Positions 25,820-35,103 of a DNA stretch of 64,000 bases are shown here, in pieces (within the stretch, counting starts at the first letter, position 1; every line of letters begins with the position of its first letter). The position numbers were made by a program, and so were the translations under genes. The DNA lies in contig JAWKTM010000025.1 in the NCBI GenBank assembly GCA_041399085.1, positions 33,330 through 97,329 on the forward strand, given 5' to 3'. The notes under the pieces were generated by a model. It saw only the letters and a program-made list of their open reading frames with translations. It had not been told where the DNA came from and made no database searches. This DNA is from JAWKTM01 sp041399085 (GTDB lineage: Bacteria > Planctomycetota > Planctomycetia > Pirellulales > Pirellulaceae).

Positions 25820-27143
25820 CGGCTCGATCGCTGTGTCGTTGTACGTGGTTGGATACGAAGCTGCCGGAGAGTTCCACCAGGGTTGGCATAACGTCGATCA
25901 CATGCGCGGGCGAATGGATCAGTCGACCGCGAGTTGACGTGATTGAGTCGTCTGGCTTCATTCCGGCTGGCCAGTGGGCGATTAACGGCGTAGCGCTGCC
26001 GCCTTCATGCACATAGTGTTTCCATTTCCGAAATGGCGTATTGTTCAGTGTGGCCCAGTTCTGTCCAAGAAATACGTTCGAGTTGGGGCCGCCGGGAACC
26101 TCGCCTTCATACTTTCCGTTGGGTCCCGATTCGGCATTGCCGCCGTTGTCGCTGAGAAACAATACCAGTGTATTGTCCAGCAATCCTCGTTCTCGCAGTC
26201 CGGCAACTACCTTGCCGACGCTGCGGTCCATGGCATGCACCATCGCGGCGTAGATGGCCATCATGTGGTCGAAACGATCTTGCTCGGATTCCGAAACCGT
26301 GTTCCATGCTGGCGAGTCAGGCTCGCGTGGGGAGAGCGACCAATTTTGATTGACTAATCCCATTTCAAGCTGTCGGCGAAGGCGATCTTGGCGAAGTTGG
26401 TCCCAGCCTTGTTTGTATTGACCACGAAACTTGGCAATGTCCGATTCGGGCGCCATCAAAGGAAAGTGAGGCGCGCAGTGGGCCAGATAGAGAAAGAACG
26501 GTTTTTCGTCCTGGCGCGCTTCGTCGATAAACTTCAGGCCCCAATCGGACCACAGGTCGGCGCCATACCATTCTCCGAACAATTCGTCATTGAGGGCCTT
26601 TTCTTCGCCGTTCAAGAACAGCTTGGCGTTTCCTTTGGGGCCACCCTGGTTGTAAAAATGAACTCCGCCGGCTTGGAGATTGAGGCTTCGCATAAATCCA
26701 CGCTTCCACGGCGGCGTACCATGCTGTTGGCCTAGATGCCACTTACCAGTCATGGCAGTAAAGTAGCCAGCGTCCTTCAAGACTTCGGCGATAGTCACAC
26801 TGGAGTCCGAGATCTTGCCCTGAAAGCCTTGATGGCCGGGAATGACGCGGTTGTCGAGGTGTCCCATGCCAGCTTGATGGGGATAGTGTCCGGTCAGTAA
26901 GGACGCTCGCGTCGGGGAACAGCGGCCCGTGTTGTAGAACTGGGTGAAACGCACGCCGCTGGCCGCCAGGGCGTCGAGGTTGGGCGTGGGGATTTCCGAG
27001 CCATAGCATCCAATATCCGACCACCCCATATCGTCGACCAATATGAGAACGATGTTGGGGCGAGGAGCGGATGGAGCGTCCGCGGCCATAAGAGAACTGG
27101 TGAGAATTGCGAAAACAGTGAGGAGGAGGAGGTGAACTCTCAT
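25641..27143 (-). CDS. Arylsulfatase, exported (frameshifted near its C-terminus)
   Basis: Start at ATG 27143 with signal peptide MRVHLLLLTVFAILTSSLMA. The formylglycine motif is CSPTRASLLTG, with metal ligands in LILVDDMGWSD and LFLSDNGGN and the catalytic Lys in MTGKWHLGQ. Near 25862 the frame changes: the as-read end is nonsense, whereas shifting by one base gives SYPTTYNDTAIEPMEG and continues into the next frame, which carries the true C-terminal domain and then a second sulfatase. Predicted to desulfate polysaccharides in the periplasm, a hallmark activity of Planctomycetota. Confidence 0.87.
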   Translation of the reverse strand: MRVHLLLLTVFAILTSSLMAADAPSAPRPNIVLILVDDMGWSDIGCYGSEIPTPNLDALAASGVRFTQFYNTGRCSPTRASLLTGHYPHQAGMGHLDNRVIPGHQGFQGKISDSSVTIAEVLKDAGYFTAMTGKWHLGQQHGTPPWKRGFMRSLNLQAGGVHFYNQGGPKGNAKLFLNGEEKALNDELFGEWYGADLWSDWGLKFIDEARQDEKPFFLYLAHCAPHFPLMAPESDIAKFRGQYKQGWDQLRQDRLRRQLEMGLVNQNWSLSPREPDSPAWNTVSESEQDRFDHMMAIYAAMVHAMDRSVGKVVAGLRERGLLDNTLVLFLSDNGGNAESGPNGKYEGEVPGGPNSNVFLGQNWATLNNTPFRKWKHYVHEGGSATPLIAHWPAGMKPDDSITSTRGRLIHSPAHVIDVMPTLVELSGSFVSNHVQRHSDRADGRGHPHARLRGSAAATPPADLLQPRRQPGCSRRKMETRRTQEQAVGTIRLGIRPYRTA

Positions 27144-27464
27144 TGGGTTGACCTTCGGGCGGAAGAGATGAGTGTTTGGATGAGCGGCGCGCGACGCTAG
27201 GGCTAGTCGGCGTTGTTGGATGTGGCGAACCGCTCCGATTGTAGTCGCAAACTCGGTCGAGTTCGCGATTCTCAAGTGGGAGCCAAATGAACGGCAGCGA
27301 CGGTCGGATGCGTTGGTGCGGTGGTTGGTCGGGTTCACTTCGGACGCAGGTCGTTGGATCGGGATTGGCAAGCCGCCTGTATCGTGCGGGGCAGGCTGGT
27401 AAACTAGCGTCCGCGGCGTGGGAGGTTCGGGGCACGATCGAAGGTTTTGGGGGCGTCGGGACGC
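27144..27464. other. Divergent promoter region, 321 bp
   Basis: Lies between the sulfatase (minus) and coaD (plus). I see no gene or clear motif apart from a GA-rich run before the sulfatase start. The long minus-strand frame covering coaD and part of this region is a shadow. Confidence 0.4.
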
Positions 27465-27977
27465 ATGGCGACGACGGATTCGCGAGTGGCGGTGTATACG
27501 GGTTCGTTCGATCCGTTGACGCTGGGGCATTTGGACGTGATTCGGCGCGGCAGTCGGTTGGTCGATCGGCTGGTGGTCGGGATTGGTATTAACGTCGAGA
27601 AGGCGCCGATGTTTACGCCCGAGGAGCGGGTGAGTCTGGTTCGTGCGGCGACGGCCGAGTTTCCGAATGTCGAAGTGCACGCCTTTTCCGGCTTGGCGGT
27701 CGAATTCGTGCGGCAGTGCGGGGCAAAGGTGATGGTGCGCGGCATCCGGCCGCTGACCGATTTGGCGGGTGAATTCACGATGATGATGGCCAATCGGCAA
27801 CTCGATCCAGGAATCGAAACGGTCTTTTTGATGGCCGACGAAACTTTGGGGCATGTGTCGAGTTCACTCATTAAGCAGATCGCGCCGTTGGCCGACGATG
27901 CGATGCTGGCCAAGTTCGTTCCGGCGGCGATCATTCCGGCTCTGCGCGGTAAATTCGCCGGGTCGAACGACACTTGA
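27465..27977 (+). CDS. coaD: Phosphopantetheine adenylyltransferase CoaD
   Basis: Transfers AMP from ATP to 4'-phosphopantetheine, the penultimate step of coenzyme A synthesis. The ATG at 27465 gives MATTDSRVAVYTGSFDPLTL followed by GHLDVI, the nucleotidyltransferase TxGH motif; an earlier in-frame ATG at 27447 would add six residues. VMVRGIRPLTDLAGEFTMMM and HVSSSLIKQIAPL are the conserved substrate and ATP loops. The 170-aa length is normal. A hexameric cytosolic enzyme by family. Confidence 0.95.
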   Translation: MATTDSRVAVYTGSFDPLTLGHLDVIRRGSRLVDRLVVGIGINVEKAPMFTPEERVSLVRAATAEFPNVEVHAFSGLAVEFVRQCGAKVMVRGIRPLTDLAGEFTMMMANRQLDPGIETVFLMADETLGHVSSSLIKQIAPLADDAMLAKFVPAAIIPALRGKFAGSNDT

Positions 27978-28135
27978 CGCCAGCCTCGCGGGCTGCGGTT
28001 TGCGGTAGCTCGCCATTGAGTTGCGGGACGCGGTTGGCGTAAAATGGGTGTTCCCTCCGATGGAGACGAGCTCGTTGAAGGCCCCGAGGTTTCGCGAGCC
28101 GGTTCCAAATTCCCGCCAAGCAGATCCCGCCTGCC

Positions 28136-30492
28136 ATGAAGTTCGATTCGCTGTTGTGTTTTCCGTCGTGCGCTGCCATGGTCCGTGTTCCGCGAGCCGT
28201 GGTGGTGCTTTTCGCGTTGCTGGTGTCGCTGGAACTTCGAGCCGCCGATGATGGGGTGTCGATTGACGACGCGCTGAAGGCCGGTGAGACGATTTATCGC
28301 CAGAAGTGTGCGATGTGCCATGGCGCCGAAGGCGAGGGCGTGGCGGAGCACTATGGCAAGCCGCTGGCTGGCGACCGGACGGTTAAGGATCTGGCTCAGG
28401 TAATCACCGATACGATGCCAGAGGAGGACCCTGACGCGTGCGTGGGTGAAGAGGCCGTCCAAGTCGCCGCTTATATTCACGAAGCGTTTTACTCCGAGGT
28501 CGCCCAAGCGCGGCGCACGAAAGCTCGGATCGAACTGTCTCGCTTGACGGTTCGCCAATACCAGAACTCCGTGATGGATTTGGTCGGCAGTTTCGGCGAA
28601 CCGAGCCGCTGGGATGGCGAGCGAGGATTACGCGGCGAGTACTTCAAGTCGCGGAATTTTCGGGGCAGCGACCGGCGGATCGATCGACGCGATCCGATGG
28701 TTGACTTCGATTTTGGCGAAGCCAGCCCGGGCGAAGATATCGACGTGAACGAGTTCGCGATTCGTTGGGACGGCTCGGTATTCGCGCCCGACACGGGTGA
28801 CTATGAATTCATCGTTCGCACGGAGAATGGTGTGCGGTTGTGGGTGAACGACACCGAGCGGCCGTTGATCGACGCCTGGGTGCGATCCGGCACGGACTTA
28901 GAGCACCGTGAGGCGATTCGGTTGCTAGGCGGGCGGGCTTATCGACTGCGGCTGGAGTTTTTCAAATCCGAGCGTGGCAAGGAGAAGGTGGCGGCCGTGT
29001 CGCTGTTGTGGAAGCGGCCGAATCATGTCGACGAGCTGATCGCCGAACGCTACTTGGCTCCGCATGCGGGCGGAACACAGTTTGTTGTGAACACGCCTTT
29101 TCCGCCAGACGATCGCAGTGTGGGATATGAACGCGGCACGTCGGTCTCGAAGCAGTGGGATCAAGCGGCGACTCACGCGGCGATCGAAACGGCCGGCTAT
29201 GTGGCCGAGAACGTGAACCGCTTGGCCGGAACGCGAAGCAACGCCGCCGATTATGAGTCGCGCGTCAAGGAGTTCTGTTATCAGTTTGTCGAGCGCGCTT
29301 TTCGTCGGCCATTGAATGACGAGTTGCGACAGTTCTTTGTGGACCGGCAATTCGCGGCGGCAGAATCCGTCGACATCGCGGTGAAGCGAGTGGTGTTGTT
29401 GGCGCTGAAGTCGCCGCGGTTTTTGTATCGCGAAGTCGATTCGGCCCCAAGTGTCGGCGACGCTCAATCGGAATCGTCGACCGTGCATGATTACGACGTG
29501 GCGGCTCGATTGGCATTCGCTTTGTGGGATTCGCTCCCCGACCGCGAACTGTTGGACGCGGCCGCCAAAGGCCAGTTGCACACGGCCGAGCAAGTACGAG
29601 TTCAGGCCGAGCGGATGAGCCAAGATTTACGGGCCCGAGCCAAGCTGCACGAGTTTCTGCACACTTGGCTCCGCGTCGACCACATTCAGGATTTGTCAAA
29701 GAACGCCGAGAGCTTTCCAGAGTTCGACGAAGCGTTGGTTTCGGATCTGCGGACTTCGTTGGATTTGTTTTTGGACGAGGTGATCACAAGCTCGGAGGCC
29801 GATTTCCGACAGTTGCTGCAGAGCGAGCGATTGTTTGCGAACGGCCGTCTGGCGGCGTTCTACGGAATCGACTTGCCCGAGGACGCTCCGTTTCAGTCCG
29901 TGGCGTTGGATCCCCGGCAGCGGGCCGGCGTCGTCTCTCATCCGTTTCTGTTGTCCGGGTTCGCTTATTACGATACGAGTTCGCCCATTCATCGTGGCGT
30001 GTTTATCGCCCGGAGTTTGCTGGGGCGTTCCTTGCGCGTGCCGCCAGAAGCGGTCGCCCACTGAGCCCCGATTTGCACGCCGATCTGAACACGCGCGAGC
30101 GAGTGACTTTGCAGACCAGTCCGGCGGTCTGCCAATCGTGTCATTCGTTGATCAACCCGCTCGGCTTTTCGCTGGAACACTACGACGCGGCTGGCCGATA
30201 TCGGATCGAAGAGAAAGGACGCCCCATCGACGCCACCGGCCACTATGATGCCTTGGACGGAACGTCGGTTGACTTTCGGGGCGTGCGTGAGTTGGCCGAG
30301 TACCTGGTGAACAGCCAGGAAACTCAGTCGGCGTTCGTGGAGCAATTGTTTCATCACGCGGTGAAGCAGCCGATCAACGCGTTTGGGCCGCGAGCAACCG
30401 ACGAGCTGCGACAGTCGTTTTCCGAGCGGGACTTCAATATGCGAAAACTGCTGGTAGAGATCGCCACGCGAGCGGCAATGACCGCGCGATAG
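28136..30492 (+). CDS. Planctomycete cytochrome protein, DUF1592/DUF1588/DUF1585 with PA14-like domain (one frameshift)
   Basis: Large exported c-type cytochrome protein. ATG 28136, or 28178 directly at the signal sequence MVRVPRAVVVLFALLVSLEL. A cytochrome c motif CAMCH lies near residue 59, then a PA14/GLEYA-like segment (GLRGEYFKSRNF, YEFIVRTENGVRLWVND), then DUF1592. The frame ends at 30064, but the family sequence continues in the next frame (LSPDLHADLNTRERVTLQTS, second heme-type site CQSCH, then DUF1585 to 30492). A missing C in a C run at about 30055 explains this. Followed by a DUF1552 gene, its usual partner. Confidence 0.87.
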
Positions 30493-30557
30493 ACTTGGCA
30501 GCCGACGCCCTCGACATAGATTTGCCTTCTGACTTTGAGAACTAGGGAGAACTCAAC

Positions 30558-31877
30558 ATGCTTCATCACGCCACGCGACGCGATTTTTTGCGGAATATCG
30601 GAGTGGGCGCCGCCACGCTGCCGTTTGTGTTGAACCTTCCCAGCTTGGGATGGGCGAACACGCAAACACGTAAGAAACGCATGGTTGTGATGTTCAGCCC
30701 CAATGGTGTTGTGCCGAGCCAGTTTTGGCCGGATGAGGATGGTGAATCATTTGCACTCAAGGAAAGTCTAAAGCCGCTGGAACCGTTCCGTGATCGCACG
30801 ATGGTGCTGCACGGCGTGTGTGACAAGGTTCGCGGCGACGGCGACAATCACATGCGAGGTATGGGCTGTTTGTTGACCGGCGTCGAGCTGTTTCCGGGCA
30901 ACATCCAAGGCGGTTCCCATACGCCAGCCGGTTGGGCCAGCGGGTTGTCGATCGACCAGGAGATCAAGAATTTCCTCCAAGCCGATCCGGCCACTCGCAC
31001 ACGGTTCGGCTCGCTGGAGTTTGGCGTGGTCGTGCCGGAACGAGCCGATACTTGGACGCGCATGGTGTATGCCGGCCCGAACAAACCAATCGCGCCGATC
31101 GACGATCCGTATCAGATGTTCGAGAAGCTATACGGTCGCATGAAGGACCAAGCCAGCTTGAAGAGCATTCTGGACGATGTGAGCGAGGATTTGGACCGCG
31201 TGGCTTCTCATGTGAGTATCGAGGATCGGCGTCTACTAGAAGAGCACGCCACGTTCGTGCGGCAGATGGAGCAGGAGCTGAAATCGGCCGACAACAGCCA
31301 CTTGGCGCACGCCGTGCCGGAATTGGAACCGGATGTTAAGGACGAGAATGATAACATGCCACGCATCTGTAAGATGCAAATCGACTTGATGGTCAACAGC
31401 TTTGTCGCCGATTTTGCCCGCGTCGCCACGCTGCAATTAACCAATTCGGTTGGTCAGGCCAAAATGCGTTGGATTGGTGTGGAGGAAGGGCATCACGAGC
31501 TTTCCCACAAACCGGATAGCGACGAAGAGTCGCAAGATAAGCTCACGCGAATCAATCGCTGGTATTGCGAGCAGTTCGCTTATATGGCCAAGCGTTTGGC
31601 CGAGACGCCCGAACCGGGCGGCGGCGGCAGCTTGCTGGACAACACCTTATTGATTTGGACGAATGAATTAGGCAAAGGTAACTCACACACCTTGGATAAC
31701 ATCCCGTTCGTCTTAGTCGGCAATGGCCTGGATTTCCGCATGGGGCGCTCGCTGAAGTTGCCCAAGGCGCCTCACAACCGTCTGCTGATCTCATTGGCTC
31801 ACGGTTTCGGCCATCACATCGATCGCTTCGGCAATCCCGATTTCTGCTCGGGCGGGCCGCTCAGTGAGTTGACATAA
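30558..31877 (+). CDS. DUF1552 domain protein, Tat-exported
   Basis: 439 aa starting at ATG 30558. A twin-arginine type leader (HATRRDFLRNIGVGAATLPF) precedes KRMVVMFSPNGVVPSQFWPD, the typical DUF1552 opening. The middle is helical and the C-terminus has LLIWTNELGKGNSHTLDNIP and GHHIDRFG. DUF1552 proteins pair with DUF1592/DUF1588 cytochromes in Planctomycetota, as here with a 65-bp gap. Biochemical function is not established; an exported alkaline phosphatase-like fold related to DUF1501 is plausible. Confidence 0.9.
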   Translation: MLHHATRRDFLRNIGVGAATLPFVLNLPSLGWANTQTRKKRMVVMFSPNGVVPSQFWPDEDGESFALKESLKPLEPFRDRTMVLHGVCDKVRGDGDNHMRGMGCLLTGVELFPGNIQGGSHTPAGWASGLSIDQEIKNFLQADPATRTRFGSLEFGVVVPERADTWTRMVYAGPNKPIAPIDDPYQMFEKLYGRMKDQASLKSILDDVSEDLDRVASHVSIEDRRLLEEHATFVRQMEQELKSADNSHLAHAVPELEPDVKDENDNMPRICKMQIDLMVNSFVADFARVATLQLTNSVGQAKMRWIGVEEGHHELSHKPDSDEESQDKLTRINRWYCEQFAYMAKRLAETPEPGGGGSLLDNTLLIWTNELGKGNSHTLDNIPFVLVGNGLDFRMGRSLKLPKAPHNRLLISLAHGFGHHIDRFGNPDFCSGGPLSELT

Positions 31878-31880
31878 CCC

Positions 31881-32657
31881 ATGACTTGTCCGTTTCCCGG
31901 CATGGATCCGTTTATCGAAGGCCAGAAATGACGGAATTTCCATGCTCGCATGATTGTGGCGATCGGTGACGCATTGGTCGCCCAAGTCGCGCCACGTTAC
32001 GACGTGGATGTGGAGGAGTCGGTATATCTGCAGGCCGATTCGCATGAAGTGCGTTACCCGGATGTGAGCATCTCTCGATCGTCGTCCAGTGAGGAAAGCC
32101 ATTCGATTTCCACGACGATCGACCTGGGGGCGGTGGCGACCATTGAGCCTCGCCTTTATACGATTCCCGATCGGGAGACATTCAGCCAGCGATACTTGGA
32201 GATTCGCGACCGGGAAACCCGTCGGTTGGTAACGGCGATCGAAGTCTTGTCCCCCACGAGCAAGAACGATGGCTACTCGCAGTATCTACGAAAGCGCGGT
32301 GAGTTCTTCATTAGCGGCGTGAACGTCGTGGAGTTGGACCTGCTTCGCGGTGGACGTCGGCTTCCGACGACCGAGCCGCTGATGGCAGCCGACTACTTTG
32401 CGTTCGTGGCGTGCGCCGACGAACTGCCTCGAGTCAGCGTCTACGGCTGGTCGATGCGACAAACGTTGCCGACAATTCCGATTCCGCTCTCGCCAGGCGA
32501 CCCCGCAGCACCGCTTGATCTGCAAGACTTAGTTCACGGTGTCTATGATCGAGCTGGTTTCGCGTACTCGTTGGACTATTCCAATTCGCCCCAGCCGCCG
32601 TTGGGCGAACCCGATTCCGCGTGGATTCGCGAGATACTCCGAAAGCTCCCGTCATAG
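31881..32657 (+). CDS. DUF4058 family protein with in-frame TGA at codon 17
   Basis: From ATG 31881 the frame reads MTCPFPGMDPFIEGQK, TGA (31929-31931), then RNFHARMIVAIGDALVAQVA and on to 32657. DUF4058 proteins begin with PFPGMDP, and a Trp commonly occupies the place where the TGA stands, so TGG to TGA is likely. The rest is intact (SVYLQADSHEVRYPDVSISR, IEVLSPTSKND, LDLLRGG). Translation could restart at ATG 31950. It begins 3 bp after the DUF1552 stop. Function of the family unknown; the fold resembles restriction-type nucleases such as Uma2, by family. Confidence 0.75.
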
Positions 32658-32936
32658 CGAGCGTGCTATGTTTGGCGGCGAATGGGGCCGGCATCCTCGG
32701 CAATTTTCTATGGACTGTCGCCGAAGGAACGGCAATTGCAAAAATTGTCGCTCCGGAAGGGATTCCCTCACTTATCCTTGTAATGCGTAAGGCATTGCAA
32801 GTGAATTGTGGACGAATTCCGTGCGTGGCAGCGCACGATCTTGTTCCGGCTGCGCGGAATCGCACAATTACCCGATTGTGACGATTCTGCTCGCCACTGT
32901 TGACGTTCGATTTACTCCCTTCCAGTCGGCGGTCCC

Positions 32937-34101
32937 ATGTCAACCGATTCAACTCCAAAGGCCAATCTCAATGGCAAGTCCGCTTCCAAACGTTCAAGCA
33001 GCAAGAAGGCAAAACGTGCCCGCAAAGCTGCGGAGGGCGACGTTTCTCCTTCGTTGAACGACAAGGATCTGGAGGCGTTCGAGGTGGACGAGGCGATCAC
33101 GGCGGCTCAGGAATCCAAGATCGCCGCGGTTCGCGACATTGTGCAGCACACGCCACCGCATGACATTCACACGCTGGCGAAGACGCTGGAAGCCATCGTT
33201 GCGGGCGCGTCGCCCGAGGATGCCTCGATTCTGAAGAACGCGCTGCTCAGCAAGAGTGAACCGATGGGAACTCGTCGGCATCTGGGCCCGGACGAGCAGC
33301 TTTCCGACGACTGGCGCGATGGCGGTTATCCCTATCGCAATTTGATGTCACGGAAGAACTATGAGAAGCAAAAGTATCGTTTGCAAGTTGAGTTGTTGAA
33401 GCTGCAAGCGTGGATTAAGAAGTCACACGAGAAGCTGGTCATTCTGTTTGAAGGTCGCGACGCTGCCGGTAAGGGAGGCACGATCAAGCGTTTTATGGAG
33501 CACTTGAATCCTCGTGGCGCGAGGGTCGTGGCACTGGAGAAACCTTCCGAGCGAACGTGGACAATGGTATTTTCAGCGGTACGTTCAGCACTTGCCGACG
33601 GCCGGTGAGATCGTGATGTTCGATCGCTCGTGGTACAATCGAGCCGGCGTCGAACGTGTGATGGGGTTCTGCTCGCAAGATGAGTACACGGAGTTCATGC
33701 GGCAAGTTCCCGAATTTGAACGCAATCTGGTGCGTTCGGGAACGAAGCTGATCAAGTTCTGGTTCTCAGTCAGCCGCGAGGAGCAGTATCGGCGATTCAA
33801 AGAACGTAAGGCGCATCCGCTGAAGCAATGGAAGCTGTCACCGGTTGATATGGCGTCGCTCGACAAATGGGACGACTATACGCGAGCCAAGGAGGCGATG
33901 TTCTTTTATTCCGACACGTATGACGCGCCCTGGACCGTAGTCAAGTCGGACTGTAAGAAGCGGGCTCGGCTTAATGCCATGCGGTATGTGTTACACACGA
34001 TCCCTTATGAGAACAAGGATCTTGAGCGAATCGGCCCAATTGATCCGTTGCTGGTGGGCCGCGCGAACATTGTGTACGAGCGAGGCGAACGAGCAGGGTG
34101 A
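32937..34101 (+). CDS. ppk2: Polyphosphate kinase 2 family protein (one frameshift)
   Basis: Transfers phosphate between polyphosphate and nucleotides. ATG 32937 starts a 95-residue charged, Lys-rich extension. The PPK2 core then gives YEKQKYRLQVELLKLQAWIK and Walker A FEGRDAAGKGGTIKRF. Near 33552 the frame changes after EKPSER: the conserved RGQWYFQRYVQHLP lies in the next frame and continues to 34101 with FDRSWYNRAGVERVMGF, KFWFSVSREEQ and the end of the family. A two-base loss (GAGCG-AACG) accounts for it. The whole would be about 388 aa, a one-domain PPK2 with an N-terminal tail. Confidence 0.88.
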
Positions 34102-34149
34102 GCACGACGACGCCATCGACAAGAAGTGACCGTGGTATGAGCGGCCGCG

Positions 34150-35064
34150 CTATCCAGCGCGGACCGTGTCGATAGGCAACGTGGCGGCGGCGTCTTCCAC
34201 GGCGACGATCGAAATTCCATGCCGGTTCGCTAGACGGACCACTTCGGGTTCATCCAGAATGATGGTCTTATGAGCTTCGATCGCTAATACGCGGCCGCCA
34301 GCGGCGGCCAATTGTTCGATCGTCCCGCAGCCAATTGTGGGAACGTCGAAGCGCATGTCTTGTTGGGGCTTGGCGACTTTCACCATCGTGAAACCGCCCG
34401 CCGGACACAGTTCGCCCGTGCGTCGGATACACGCATCGGTCCCCTCCACGGCTTCCACGGCCAGCACGGCGCGGCCTTTGACCGTCACCGTTTGGCCCAC
34501 GTCCAGCCGGCCCATTTCCTTGGCCAGTTGCCACCCGAACTCGACATCCTGATGCTGGGATTTGGTAAGCGGCGAACCGCTGAGCAAGCCGGCTTTCACA
34601 AGCAACTCCGGGGCAAAATCCGTGGCGGGCGCGAAACGAATGCCGCTGTGCGCGTAGGCGTCGACGACGGCCAGCAACATCGTATCGTCTTTGCGATCTT
34701 TGGTGCGTGTGATGAAATGGGGGTAAAAGGCCATCACACAACGCCAATCAGGAAAATGCTTCAACCAATAGAAGCGATGAAACAACAATGTCTTGTGAAT
34801 TTTGCCAGCCATTGTCGCCAGACGAACGCCACGTCGACGGAAGTAGCGAATTTGGGCTCCTAGGCGAGCCACGCCGACCTCACAATAGTCGTCGCAAATA
34901 TCGGCCAGCGCCGCGTCCGCATGATCCTTGATGCCCAAGCAAAAGACGCGATGGCCTTCGTGTTTCAATGTCCGAGCGACTTGAATCGGTAGCCGTCCCC
35001 AACCTGCCAACAAGCCGATCGGCTCGCCAGAATTCGCGACATCGTGGACATCTACCGAAGTCAT
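34150..35064 (-). CDS. lpxI: UDP-2,3-diacylglucosamine pyrophosphatase LpxI (DUF1009)
   Basis: Hydrolyses UDP-2,3-diacylglucosamine to lipid X and UMP in lipid A synthesis. 304 aa, starting at 35064. The N-terminal segment EPIGLLAGWGRLPIQVARTL opens the family, then the conserved TMAGKIHKTLLF. The C-terminal domain has TDACIRRTGELCPAGGFTMV, KPQQDMRFDVPTIG and AIEAHKTIILD. It follows lpxD by 39 bp on the same strand, so lysA, lpxD and lpxI are probably co-transcribed. This replaces LpxH, as in many non-gammaproteobacteria. Confidence 0.9.
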   Translation of the reverse strand: MTSVDVHDVANSGEPIGLLAGWGRLPIQVARTLKHEGHRVFCLGIKDHADAALADICDDYCEVGVARLGAQIRYFRRRGVRLATMAGKIHKTLLFHRFYWLKHFPDWRCVMAFYPHFITRTKDRKDDTMLLAVVDAYAHSGIRFAPATDFAPELLVKAGLLSGSPLTKSQHQDVEFGWQLAKEMGRLDVGQTVTVKGRAVLAVEAVEGTDACIRRTGELCPAGGFTMVKVAKPQQDMRFDVPTIGCGTIEQLAAAGGRVLAIEAHKTIILDEPEVVRLANRHGISIVAVEDAAATLPIDTVRAG

Positions 35065-35103
35065 CGGATTAGCAATCGTCGGTGTATAAGGAACAGGAGA
35101 GTC

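Noticed and set aside
27404..28558. 384-codon minus ORF opposite coaD and the DUF1592 gene
   Set aside because: Antisense of two recognised genes, Arg/Ser-rich low-information translation typical of GC-rich shadows.
31929..31931. Selenocysteine or TGA-as-Trp recoding in the DUF4058 gene
   Set aside because: Several other genes in the window stop at TGA and no SECIS-like hairpin is seen; a point mutation or read error is simpler.
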